From Marinobacter vinifirmus (GTDB lineage: Bacteria; Pseudomonadota; Gammaproteobacteria; Pseudomonadales; Oleiphilaceae): DNA of 64,000 nucleotides. The DNA lies in assembly GCF_002258215.1 (NCBI RefSeq), contig NZ_NEFY01000001.1, positions 372,001 through 436,000 on the forward strand, read 5' to 3'. Below, one piece after another: positions 1 through 8,634 of the stretch (position 1 is its first letter; every line of letters starts with the position of its first letter). Both the position numbers and the translations under genes were made by a program. Under the pieces are notes generated by a model that was given only the letters and a program-made list of their open reading frames with translations, did not search any database and had not been told where the DNA came from.

Positions 1-1353
1 GTGTTGAACCAGGCGTCGCCGTTTTTGAAGGCGTCTCGCAGGATGGATTTTTCGGTGGCTTCTTTCTGGGTGTAACCTTCGAACGCCCATTTCTTGGTGA
101 TTTCGCCAATCAGTAAGCCCGGTTCGCCTTTTTCCACTTCTTCCAGCCGGCCTTTTTCGGTGCGGATCGGGTCCCGGGTGCCTTCGTGGTATTTCACCAG
201 TTTGTAGGGCGCGGTGGAGAACCCGACGGTGTTGTCCATGTTGAAGAAGTTGCTGAAGCCGATGTTGCCCTCTGAGGAGGCGTACAGCTCTGCCACGGTT
301 TCAATGCCGAAGCGGTCCTTGAATTCCTTCCAGATGGAGGGGCGCAGGCCGTTGCCGATCATCTTGGTCAGGCTGTGGTTGCGGTCCTGGTCGCTGGGGG
401 GCTGGTTCAGCAGGTAGCGGCAGAGTTCGCCCACGTAGCCGAAGGTGGTGGCTTTGTAGCGGCGGACATCGTCCCAGAAGGCGCTGGCAGAGAATTTCCG
501 GCGCAGGGCGATGGCTGAGCCGCCGGCCAGTACCGAGCCCCAGCAGACCAGCAGCGCAGTGCCGTGGTACAGAGGCAGGGTGCAGTAGAGAACGTCTTCC
601 GGTTCCATGGCCAGGGACAGCATGCCGAAGCCGCCGTAGGCGCGGATGAATTTGCGGTGTGAACCCGGGGCTGCCTTGGGCAGGCCGGTGGTGCCGGAGG
701 TGTACAGGTACACCACGGTGTCGCCCATTACCACCGGGTTACTCAGGGTTGGCCGGGCCGAGGGGCAACGGCTGACTTCCTGTGCCAGGTTGACGTAGCC
801 CTCCGGCGCGTCGCCGTAGATGTTCAGGGTGTTGGTGTCGGCCAGGTAAAGGAACGGGTTGCTGTGTTTAAGATCGATTTCTTTGCGAATGCCTTCGGCG
901 TGCTCCAGCAGTTCGTCCCCGACCACCAGCATTTTCGGTTCAATCAGGTTGATGCTGTGGGTCAGCACCTTGCCTTTCTGAGAGGTGTTGAGCATGGCAC
1001 AGGCCACGCCTACTTTGCCGGCGCCGGCCACCAGGGCCAGCAGCTCCGGGCGGTTGTCGAGCAGCACGGCAATGGCGTCGCCTTTTACCAGGCCCTGGTC
1101 TTTCAGGTAGTGGGCGATCCGGTTGCTCCAGGCATCGAATTCCTGCCAGGTGATGGTCTGGTCGTCGCACAGTATCGCGGGCCGGTTCGGGTATTTACTG
1201 GCATTGCGCTCCACCAGCTTGCCCAGTGTCAGTTCCTTTTTGTCATCTTTAACGGCGTAGTAATAAAGCCCCCTGGCGATGAATGGGAACCGGCGCAATA
1301 CGCCCGGCAGGCTGCGCATCAGGTCTCTGGCGGTTACGTTGTCTTGGCTCATG
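1..1353 (-). CDS. atuH: AtuH-type very-long-chain acyl-CoA synthetase, C-terminus beyond window
   Basis: Partial gene with 451 N-terminal residues visible; the frame is open to the left edge. It is an AMP-forming acyl-CoA ligase of the FadD6/FATP-like group: the ATP/AMP signature [12 protein letters not shown] lies near residues 214-225, followed by PLYHGTALL and the YASSEGNIGF segment. Expected role is activation of terpenoid or long-chain carboxylates to CoA thioesters. The ATG at 1353 follows GGAACGG. It lies 48 bp after atuF on the same strand, matching the position of atuH as last gene of the P. aeruginosa atu cluster. The family call is firm; substrate is inferred from context. Confidence 0.8.
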
Positions 1354-1401
1354 GCGCGTCCGTTCCGTTGCTGACAGGGCAGGGGTGCTGCCCTGCGCCT
1401 G

Positions 1402-3366
1402 TTATTGTGTTTGTTCTTCGGTTTCGTTGGCGGCCAGCTCTACCAGTAACTGGCTGCGCCGTACCTGGTCTCCGCTGCTGGTGTGCACCGCGGCAACGGT
1501 GCCATCCCTGTCCGCTTTCACCGGATGCTCCATTTTCATGGCTTCCAGGATCACCAGCGTCTGGCCTTGTTGTACGGTGTCGCCGGCGGCAACCAGCACA
1601 TCGATAATCGCCCCGTCCATACTGGCCTGGATACGGCCACTGCCGGCGCCCTGGGCACCTGTGGCAGGCTGGTGGGTGATGTCGGTTACCGACCACGACC
1701 GGCCGAGTGCCTGCAAATATAGGGAATCACCGGCCCGGGAGTATTGGCACCGCTGACGAATCCCGTTGTCGATAATGCACAGCTGGCCTTGTTCGTGGCT
1801 CTGGATCAGCAGTTCATATTGGTCATCGCCATGGGAGACCAGCAGTTTGTGGCCGCTGTGACGCACCAGCAGTTCGACGGTTTTTTCCTGGATCTCCAGC
1901 TTCATGGGAATCACTGTGGCCGGTGCGTTGCTCCAGCCTTCCTGCCCGGTACTGTTGAGGCTCAGGGCGCAGGCGCTGAGGGCCAGTTCGCGGATGCTCA
2001 GTGCTTGCGGTGCCAGCGATGGGTCATCTTTGAACGCCTGCTGCAGGAACGCCGTGGTGGCTTCACCGGCACCGAAGGTGTCATCCGCGATGATGCGGCT
2101 GAGGAAGTGGCGATTGGTGGTTACGCCGAACACGGTAGTGTCTTCCAGGGCCCGGACCAGCCGTCGGCGGGCTTCGTCCCGGTTCTGGCCCCAGGCGATG
2201 ACTTTCGCCAGCATGGGGTCGTAGTGGGCGCTGACTACATCGCCGGAGCGCACGCCGGTGTCGAACCGCAGGCCTTCTCCCTCGGCCGGAGTGAACTCGT
2301 GCAAAGTGCCGGTTTGCGGGGTAAAGCCGTTGGCCGGGTCTTCGGCGTACAGGCGCACTTCGATGGCGTGGCCGTTGAGTTCGATCTCTTCCTGGGCCAG
2401 CGGCAGTGGCCGGCCTTCGGCGACCATCAGCTGCCAGGCTACCAGATCCTGACCGGTGATCAGTTCGGTGACTGGGTGTTCCACCTGCAGGCGGGTGTTC
2501 ATTTCCAGGAAGTAGAAGTTGCGGTCTTTGTCGACCAGGAATTCCACGGTGCCGGCGCCTTCGTAGCCGCAGGCCAGGGCGGCTTTGACGGCGGCTTCGC
2601 CCATGGCTTTGCGCAGTTCCGGGGTGACAAAAGGTGAGGGCGCTTCTTCCACGACTTTCTGGTGCCGGCGCTGTACGGAGCAGTCCCGTTCGCCGAGGTA
2701 CACAGCGTTGCCGTGGCGGTCGGCGAAGACCTGGATTTCTACGTGGCGGGGTTCGATGACGGCTTTTTCGATGATCAGTTCGTCGTCGCCGAAGGCCTGT
2801 TTGGCTTCGGATCGGGCCCGTTTGATGTTGTCGGCCAGCTCGCTTTCGCTTTCCACCAGGCGCATGCCCCGGCCACCGCCACCGGCAGAGGCTTTGAGCA
2901 TGAGGGGGTAGCCGATGTCCTGGGCGGCGGCAATGAGTTCGTCGTCGGCTGCGTTATCGCCCTCGTAACCGGGGACGACCGGTACGCCGGCTTCCTGCAT
3001 GGCGATTTTTGAGCGGCGTTTGCTGCCCATGAGTTCAATGGCGTTTTCAGGCGGGCCTACGAAGGTGAGGCCGGCTTGTTTGATGGCTTTGGCGAAGCCG
3101 GAGTTTTCGGAGAGGAAGCCGTAGCCGGGGTGGATGCAGTCGGCGCCGGTTTTGGCGGCGGCATCGAGGATGGCGTCGGCGTTCAGGTAGGATGCGGCGA
3201 CTTGTGCCGGGCCAATGCAGACGGCTTCGTCGGCTTGTTCAACGTGCAGGGCGTTGGCGTCGGCTTCGGAGTAGACGGCAACAGTTCGATAGCCCAGCGC
3301 CTTGGCTGTGCGGATGACCCGGACGGCGATTTCGCCTCGGTTTGCGATGAGTAGTTTTTTTAGCAT
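1402..3366 (-). CDS. atuF: Geranyl-CoA carboxylase, biotin-containing alpha subunit
   Basis: 654-residue biotin-dependent acyl-CoA carboxylase alpha subunit. It has an N-terminal biotin carboxylase domain (IANRGEIAVRVIRTA at the start, glycine-rich ATP loop AGGGGRGMR near residue 165, EMNTRLQVEHPVTE near 290) and a C-terminal biotinyl domain with EAMKMEH, whose lysine, about residue 611, carries biotin. With AtuC it would carboxylate cis-geranyl-CoA to isohexenylglutaconyl-CoA in the cytoplasm. Sequence alone hardly separates it from methylcrotonyl-CoA carboxylase LiuD; the atuA neighbour and gene order decide. Repeat element R1 separates it from atuE upstream. Confidence 0.85.
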   Translation of the reverse strand: MLKKLLIANRGEIAVRVIRTAKALGYRTVAVYSEADANALHVEQADEAVCIGPAQVAASYLNADAILDAAAKTGADCIHPGYGFLSENSGFAKAIKQAGLTFVGPPENAIELMGSKRRSKIAMQEAGVPVVPGYEGDNAADDELIAAAQDIGYPLMLKASAGGGGRGMRLVESESELADNIKRARSEAKQAFGDDELIIEKAVIEPRHVEIQVFADRHGNAVYLGERDCSVQRRHQKVVEEAPSPFVTPELRKAMGEAAVKAALACGYEGAGTVEFLVDKDRNFYFLEMNTRLQVEHPVTELITGQDLVAWQLMVAEGRPLPLAQEEIELNGHAIEVRLYAEDPANGFTPQTGTLHEFTPAEGEGLRFDTGVRSGDVVSAHYDPMLAKVIAWGQNRDEARRRLVRALEDTTVFGVTTNRHFLSRIIADDTFGAGEATTAFLQQAFKDDPSLAPQALSIRELALSACALSLNSTGQEGWSNAPATVIPMKLEIQEKTVELLVRHSGHKLLVSHGDDQYELLIQSHEQGQLCIIDNGIRQRCQYSRAGDSLYLQALGRSWSVTDITHQPATGAQGAGSGRIQASMDGAIIDVLVAAGDTVQQGQTLVILEAMKMEHPVKADRDGTVAAVHTSSGDQVRRSQLLVELAANETEEQTQ

Positions 3367-3417
3367 ACGCGTTATCTGCCTTGTTACTGGACCGCCCCAG
3401 GTTGGTGTTCGTCCGCA

Positions 3418-3525
3418 CCACTGGCGGGATCAGCCTCCGGAAAACCGCTACGAGCACATCCCTGTGCGCTTCTCTCAGGCCATCCTTGGCCTTCGAAATT
3501 TTCCGGAGGCTGATCCCGCCAGTGG
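3418..3525 (+). repeat. Palindromic intergenic element R1
   Basis: A perfect 27 bp inverted repeat (3418-3444 with 3499-3525, variable part CTGGCGGGATCAGCCTCC) encloses 54 bp. Inside are hairpin A (GCAC-ATCCCT-GTGC) and hairpin B (AGGCCA-TCCT-TGGCCT). Orientation A then B is called plus. It lies in the atuE-atuF gap. Confidence 0.9.
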
Positions 3526-3594
3526 CGCTCCCGCGACCTTGGTTGTTTGCCTGCCCAATGATTATTGAGTGGCTTGTTTAAGTTTTTGTATGTG

Positions 3595-4410
3595 TTATTT
3601 CCCAGCCCACTTTGGCTCACGCTTCTGCATGAATGCCATGGTGCCCTCAGTACCCTCTGGCCCGCCGATGGCTGCGGCGAACTTTTCGGCAGCGTCATCC
3701 AGCAAACCGGTCATCGCTTCATGGCCGACTCGATGCAACAGCGCCTTGGTTTCCGCCGTGGCATTCGGGGCGCACAGCCGAACCCGTTCAAGGGCTTGGT
3801 TCAGCATGTCGTCCAGCTGTTCTTCGGATTCCGCAACCTGGTGAACGATGCCCAGTGCGCAGGCTTCCGCTGCGTCTATTCTCAACCCCAGAAGTGCCAG
3901 CCGGCGGGCCTGGGTCAGGCCGATTCGTTCGACCACGAATGGAGCGATCTGGGCCGGGATGACGCCGAGGGTGGTTTCCGGCATGCTGAATTTCGCGGTC
4001 GGCCCGGCGATGGCGAGGTCGGAGACGCAGGCCAGGCCGAAGCCGCCGCCCATGACGGCGCCTTCGGTGATGGCGATGACGACTTTGGAGGATTCGTTGA
4101 CCTGCTGGATCATCTGGCCGAAGGCGCGGTTGAGTTTGTAGAATGGGTCGTCCTTGCCTTCGCCTTTCTGGCCCCGGGCGCCGGCCATGTCCTTGATGTC
4201 ACCTCCGGCGCAGAAGTGGCCGCCGGCGCCGCGGATGACGACGGCGCGGATGCTGTTGTCGTTTTCAACTTCGGTGAACAGGGCGGCCAACTCCGCGACC
4301 ATCTGCAGGCTCATGGCGTTGCGGACGTCCGGACGGTTGATGGTGAGAAACAGGGACGGGCCTTGTTTCTCGAGAATCAGTGTTTCGCAATGTGGTAGTT
4401 GGTATTCCAT
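3595..4410 (-). CDS. atuE: Isohexenylglutaconyl-CoA hydratase (enoyl-CoA hydratase family)
   Basis: 271-residue crotonase-fold protein. The oxyanion-hole segments HFCAGGDIKDM and GAVMGGGFGLACVSDLAIA are visible. Expected reaction is hydration of isohexenylglutaconyl-CoA, the step after geranyl-CoA carboxylase. The start at 4410 (MEYQLPHCE) is chosen because GGAG sits 7-10 bases upstream; an extension to 4479 would read into repeat element R2 and gives a non-family N-terminus. It lies between atuD and atuF, with repeat elements in both gaps. A methylglutaconyl-CoA hydratase (LiuC) would look similar; the cluster favours AtuE. Confidence 0.8.
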   Translation of the reverse strand: MEYQLPHCETLILEKQGPSLFLTINRPDVRNAMSLQMVAELAALFTEVENDNSIRAVVIRGAGGHFCAGGDIKDMAGARGQKGEGKDDPFYKLNRAFGQMIQQVNESSKVVIAITEGAVMGGGFGLACVSDLAIAGPTAKFSMPETTLGVIPAQIAPFVVERIGLTQARRLALLGLRIDAAEACALGIVHQVAESEEQLDDMLNQALERVRLCAPNATAETKALLHRVGHEAMTGLLDDAAEKFAAAIGGPEGTEGTMAFMQKREPKWAGK

Positions 4411-4441
4411 AAAAGGACTCCACGTAAAATGTTCGGGGCCG

Positions 4442-4546
4442 TGAGGCGGGGATCCCTTTTCGGGACCGTTGAGGGCCATGGACGGCCCGAAACGAGCCTA
4501 CAGGGACGTACTCGCAGGCGTGTCCCGGAAAGGACAACCCGCCTCA
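4442..4546 (-). repeat. Palindromic intergenic element R2
   Basis: Arms 4442-4466 and 4522-4546 match at 20 of 25 positions (TGAGGCGGG and CGGGAC blocks perfect). Inside, hairpin B (GGGCC-ATGGAC-GGCCC) comes before a weaker hairpin A (TAC-AGGGAC-GTA). It lies in the atuD-atuE gap and is the most eroded copy together with R3. Confidence 0.8.
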
Positions 4547-4569
4547 TGGCCTTCCGTCAAACTCGTTAA

Positions 4570-5730
4570 TCAGTCGCGATTTTTGCCAGGCAAAGTGCCC
4601 ATTAGCTTGCAGATGATGCCCAGCATGATTTCGTCGGCGCCGCCGCCGATGGACACCAGACGCACGTCGCGGTAGGCACGGGCCAGGGGGTTTTCCCACA
4701 TGTAGCCGTTGCCGCCCCAGTACTGCAGGCAGGTGTCGGTGACTTCACGGCCCAGACGGCCGGCTTTGAGCTTGGCCATGGAGGCGAGTTTGGTCACGTC
4801 TTTACCGGCAATGTGCAGTTCACAGGCCTGGTAGGTGAGGGCGCGCAGGGCTTCCACTTCGGTTTGCAGTTCGGCCAGCCGGAAGTGGATGTACTGGTTG
4901 TTTAACAGCGGCTGGCCGAAGGTCTTGCGCTCGCGGCAGTATTCGATGGTCTGGTCAATGCAGTTCTCCAGCGCCTTGATCACGTTCGCCGCGCCCCACA
5001 TGCGTTCCTCCTGGAACTGGATCATCTGGCACATGAAACCGGTGCCTTCCGCGCCGATGCGGTTGCGCTGGGGAACGCGCACGTCGTCGAAGAACACCTG
5101 GGCGGTTTCGGATGAGCGCATGCCCAGTTTGTTCAGATGCGGGCTGAAGGAAATGCCCGGGGTGTTCATGGGCACGACGATCAGGGTTTTGTTCTTGTGG
5201 GGCTTGTCGTCGCTGGTGTTGGCCAGCAGGCAGATGAAGTCGGCTTTCGGGGAGTTGGTGATCCACATCTTGGAGCCGTTGATGATGTAGTCATCGCCGT
5301 CTTTCTTAGCCGTGGTCTTAAGGCCGGCTACGTCGGAGCCTGCATCCACTTCACTGACGCCGATACAGCCCACCATGTCGCCGGCGATGGCGGGGGCCAG
5401 GAAGTCCCGTTTCAGCTCGTCGGAACCAAAGCGGGCGATGGCCGGGGTGCACATGTCGGTTTGAACGCCGATCGCCAGCGGCACGCCGCCGCACTTGGCC
5501 ATGCCGAGTTCTTCTGCAGCGACCAGGTTGTAGCTGTAATCCAGGCCCATGCCGCCGTACTCTTCCGGCTTCTGGATGCCCAGCAGGCCCAGGTTGCCAA
5601 GTTTTTTGAACAGGTCGTGAATCGGAAACTCGCCGGCCTCTTCCCATTCATCGCAGTGCGGATTGATTTCCTTTTCGACGAAATCGCGGACGGTCTTTCT
5701 GAGGGCTTCGTGTTCGGCTGTGAATTTCAT
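4570..5730 (-). CDS. atuD: Citronellyl-CoA dehydrogenase (acyl-CoA dehydrogenase family)
   Basis: 386-residue FAD-dependent acyl-CoA dehydrogenase of normal length. Family signatures are visible: CIGVSEVDAGSDVAGLKT, KMWITNSPKADF, and the C-terminal YWGGNGYMWENPLARAYRD followed by GGGADEIML. It would oxidise citronellyl-CoA to geranyl-CoA and pass electrons to ETF. The ATG at 5730 follows AGGAGAGAAC, a strong ribosome-binding site. Placement between atuC and atuE matches the P. aeruginosa atu order. Isovaleryl-CoA dehydrogenase is the alternative by sequence; the AtuA neighbour argues against it. Confidence 0.82.
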   Translation of the reverse strand: MKFTAEHEALRKTVRDFVEKEINPHCDEWEEAGEFPIHDLFKKLGNLGLLGIQKPEEYGGMGLDYSYNLVAAEELGMAKCGGVPLAIGVQTDMCTPAIARFGSDELKRDFLAPAIAGDMVGCIGVSEVDAGSDVAGLKTTAKKDGDDYIINGSKMWITNSPKADFICLLANTSDDKPHKNKTLIVVPMNTPGISFSPHLNKLGMRSSETAQVFFDDVRVPQRNRIGAEGTGFMCQMIQFQEERMWGAANVIKALENCIDQTIEYCRERKTFGQPLLNNQYIHFRLAELQTEVEALRALTYQACELHIAGKDVTKLASMAKLKAGRLGREVTDTCLQYWGGNGYMWENPLARAYRDVRLVSIGGGADEIMLGIICKLMGTLPGKNRD

Positions 5731-5806
5731 TATTGTTCTCTCCTACTTTTTTAAAGACGGTCAGTTCTTGTGTTCTTTGTTTGGTGCTTGCCCGGTAGCT
5801 TGGGGC

Positions 5807-5919
5807 GCGGGTGTGTGGGCCAGCCTTCAGAAAAACGCTCCTTCGGCACGTCCATGTGACGCTTGGGCTCCGCCATCCATGGCTCCGCACATTTTCTGAA
5901 GGCCCCACCCCACACCCGC
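5807..5919 (+). repeat. Palindromic intergenic element R3
   Basis: Arms 5807-5834 and 5892-5919 match at 23 of 28 positions (GCGGGTGTG and GCCTTCAGAAAA perfect). Inside are hairpin A (CAC-GTCCAT-GTG) and hairpin B (GCCA-TCCA-TGGC). It lies in the atuC-atuD gap. Confidence 0.85.
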
Positions 5920-5954
5920 TTGAGTTCGAAACTTTGGTGCACCCAGCTCACAAT

Positions 5955-7571
5955 TTAAAACCGAGCGACACCGTAGGAATTGGGCCGCAGTTGTCGTTGT
6001 TCGGCTTCGCGGCAAACCGAAAGCACCAAGGCCAAGACCCTCCGGGTATCCCGTGGGTCGATCAGGCCGTCGTCCCAGAGCCGTGCGGTGCCGAACAGGG
6101 CGGTGGAGCCGTCTTCGAGTTTCTTGGCGGTGGCCTGTTCCAGAAACGCCAGGGTTTTCTCGTCGGGTTCTATGCCGCTTTTGCGTTGTTTGTCTTCCGC
6201 CACGATGCGCATAACCTTGCCGGCCTGGGCCGGGCCCATGACGGCGGTGCGGCTGTTGGGCCAGGCGAAGATGAATCTCGGGTCCAGGCCCCGGCCGCAC
6301 ATGGCGTAGTTGCCAGCGCCGTAGGAGCCGCCGACCACCACGGCGATTTTCGGCACCCGGCAGTTGGCGACGGCCTGCAGCATCTTGGAGCCGTGTTTGA
6401 TGATGCCGTTCTGCTCCGAGTGCGTGCCCACCATGAAGCCGGTGGTGTTGTGCAGGAACAGGATGGGCGTGCCGGCCTGGTCGCAGAGCTGGATAAACTG
6501 CGCCGCCTTGGTGGAACCGGCCGGGGTGATCGGGCCGTTGTTGCCGATGATGCCTAAACTGTGGCCCTGAATGCGGATGGTGCCGCACACGGTCTGGCTG
6601 TCGTAGTCGTTCTTGAAATCCAGAAACCGGGAGCCGTCGGCGATGCGGGCGAGGATTTCGCGCACGTCGTAGGGCTTCTTGGCGTCGGAAGGAATTACGC
6701 CCAGCAGTTCGTCCGCCGGATACAGCGGCTCATCCCAATGTGGCTCCTTGCGCAGCGGCAGGTTTTCGTTCCAGGGCAGGGCGCCGAGAATCTCCCGGGC
6801 CTGGCGGATGCCGTCGGCGTCGTCTTCGGCCAGGTAGTCGGCGGTGCCGGCCACGGTGGCGTGCATTTCTGCACCGCCCAGTTCTTCATCGGTGGCGACC
6901 TCGCCCGTGGCCGCTTTCAGCAGCGGCGGGCCGGCCAGGAACATCTTGGCCTGCTCGCGTACGGTGATTACATAGTCCGACAGCCCCGGCTGATAGGCGC
7001 CACCAGCGGTGGCGTTGCCGTGAACCACCGTTACTTGCGGAATACCGGCAGCCGACATGCGGGCCTGGTTGGCAAAGCCCCGGGCGCCGAGCACGAAGAT
7101 GTCGGTAGCGTAGTTCAGGTTGGCGCCGCCCGATTCCGACATCGATACGACAGGAAGCTTGTTCTCCATGGCGATCTGCTGCAGACGCAGGGTCTTGTCC
7201 AGACCGGCGGGGGTAATGGTTCCGCCCTTGATGGCGCTGTTGCTGGCCACCACCAGGCAGCGCACACCGGCTACCCGGCCAATGCCGGCAATAATGCCGC
7301 CGCCGGCCATGGAGCCGTCTTTGTCATCGTGCATCTTGTAACCGGCAAGTGAACACAGCTCCAGAAACTCACTGCCACGATCCAGCAGCCGATTGATACG
7401 ATCCCTCGGCAGCAGCTTGCCGCGCTTGGTGAACTTCTCCCGGGCCGATTCCGCCAGGTCCAGAACCTTCTGTTCCACATCCCGGAAGGCGGAGATGTGC
7501 GCTTCCATGGCCTCCACATTGGCCCGGAACTCGTCAGACTGGGGGGTTATTGTTGTTTCCAGTACCTGCAT
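5955..7571 (-). CDS. atuC: Geranyl-CoA carboxylase, carboxyltransferase beta subunit
   Basis: 538-residue carboxyltransferase subunit of the MCC/GCC beta family, full length. Glycine-rich stretches for acyl-CoA and biotin binding are visible: SNSAIKGGTITPAG, SESGGANL and TAGGAYQPGLSDY in the first half, VVVGGSYGAGNYAMCGRG and MGPAQAGKVM in the second. It pairs with AtuF. It starts 9 bp after the end of atuB with GAGGATTTCCC before the ATG, so the two are co-transcribed and probably translationally coupled. Repeat element R3 lies in the gap to atuD. Confidence 0.85.
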   Translation of the reverse strand: MQVLETTITPQSDEFRANVEAMEAHISAFRDVEQKVLDLAESAREKFTKRGKLLPRDRINRLLDRGSEFLELCSLAGYKMHDDKDGSMAGGGIIAGIGRVAGVRCLVVASNSAIKGGTITPAGLDKTLRLQQIAMENKLPVVSMSESGGANLNYATDIFVLGARGFANQARMSAAGIPQVTVVHGNATAGGAYQPGLSDYVITVREQAKMFLAGPPLLKAATGEVATDEELGGAEMHATVAGTADYLAEDDADGIRQAREILGALPWNENLPLRKEPHWDEPLYPADELLGVIPSDAKKPYDVREILARIADGSRFLDFKNDYDSQTVCGTIRIQGHSLGIIGNNGPITPAGSTKAAQFIQLCDQAGTPILFLHNTTGFMVGTHSEQNGIIKHGSKMLQAVANCRVPKIAVVVGGSYGAGNYAMCGRGLDPRFIFAWPNSRTAVMGPAQAGKVMRIVAEDKQRKSGIEPDEKTLAFLEQATAKKLEDGSTALFGTARLWDDGLIDPRDTRRVLALVLSVCREAEQRQLRPNSYGVARF

Positions 7572-7580
7572 GGGAAATCC

Positions 7581-8447
7581 TCAGTCGTCACTTAAAACTT
7601 TCGGCGTTACCGCCCGATGGAAACCGTTATAGGGCTCGTTATTCTTCGCCTTCGGCATCGGCCAAACACGCCCGCCCTGAGAAGCCGCCCCGTCAATCCG
7701 CAGGCAGTCGCCACTGATAAACGCCGCGCCCGGGCTGAGCAGAAAACAGATTGCCGAACTCACCTCCGACTCCGTCCCCATCCGCTTGATCGGCACCGCA
7801 TCCGCCAGGCTGCGAATCCACGACTTCATATGAGCCGGGTAGTTATCCATCCCGCTGGAAGCAATCCACCCCGGCGCCACCGCATTCACCCGAACCCCGG
7901 AAGGCGCCCACTCAACCGCCGCCGTCTGGGTAAAATTCACCATCCCGGCCCTGGCTGCACCAGAGTGGCCCATGCCCGGCATACCGCCCCACATGTCCGC
8001 CACAATGTTCACGATCGAACCACCAGTCTTGCTCAACGCCTGGGTGTAAGCCTCCCGAGCTATCAGAAAACCACCGGTCAGGTTGGTGCGCACTACGGTT
8101 TCCCAACCCTTCTGGTTAATCCCCGTCAGCGGAGACGCAAACTGCCCGCCGGCGTTGTTCACCACCCCGTTCAGACCACCGTGGGTCTCAATAATGGCCT
8201 TCACCGTCGCCTTGACCGACTCCTCCTCGCGAATATCGCAAGCGTGGGCGCTGGCAATGCCGCCGTCGGCCTCAATCTCGGCTTTTACCGAATCGACCTT
8301 CTCCTGCTTACGACCAACGAGAGCAACCCGGGCACCGAGGGCGGCCAGTTCGTGGGCGGTACAACGGCCAATTCCAGAACCACCACCGGTCACAATAAAC
8401 ACCTGGCCTTCAAACAGCCCCGGCCGAAGAACAGACTGATAACTCAT
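7581..8447 (-). CDS. atuB: AtuB-like short-chain dehydrogenase/reductase
   Basis: 288-residue SDR with the Rossmann motif TGGGSGIGRCTAHELA near residues 20-35 and the NNAG motif near residue 95. The usual catalytic YxxxK is replaced by HSGAAR (about residues 158-163), the arrangement of the 2,4-dienoyl-CoA and trans-2-enoyl-CoA reductase branch, so acyl-CoA thioesters are more likely substrates than free alcohols. In P. aeruginosa the cluster holds two SDRs (AtuB and AtuG); only this one is present here. The symbol rests on position between atuA and atuC, and AtuG-like function cannot be excluded. Confidence 0.72.
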   Translation of the reverse strand: MSYQSVLRPGLFEGQVFIVTGGGSGIGRCTAHELAALGARVALVGRKQEKVDSVKAEIEADGGIASAHACDIREEESVKATVKAIIETHGGLNGVVNNAGGQFASPLTGINQKGWETVVRTNLTGGFLIAREAYTQALSKTGGSIVNIVADMWGGMPGMGHSGAARAGMVNFTQTAAVEWAPSGVRVNAVAPGWIASSGMDNYPAHMKSWIRSLADAVPIKRMGTESEVSSAICFLLSPGAAFISGDCLRIDGAASQGGRVWPMPKAKNNEPYNGFHRAVTPKVLSDD

Positions 8448-8491
8448 AAAAAATCCTTATCCGAATAGACTGAATCCACGTAAAAAGTCAG

Positions 8492-8610
8492 AGCGCCCTG
8501 GTGGGGGAACGCCCTACAAAAATCTCGTAGGCCATGGATGGCCGGAGCGAAGCGCCACATGGATGTGCCGAAGGAGCGTTTTTTGTAGGGCGTTCCCCCA
8601 CCAGGGCGCT
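8492..8610 (-). repeat. Palindromic intergenic element R4
   Basis: The longest perfect arm of the set, 31 bp (8492-8522 with 8580-8610), reading AGCGCCCTGGTGGGGGAACG and then CCCTACAAAAA; unlike other copies the inner end is not a CTTTCCGG type. Hairpin B (GGCCA-TGGA-TGGCC) precedes hairpin A (CAC-ATGGAT-GTG). It fills the atuA-atuB gap. Confidence 0.9.
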
Positions 8611-8634
8611 TGCCCCACAGTTTGATTATGAAGT

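Noticed and set aside
1375..1395. Hairpin CAGGGCAG-N5-CTGCCCTG after atuF as a terminator
   Set aside because: There is no T tract on the minus strand and atuH starts just beyond it; it may be an mRNA stability or processing structure.
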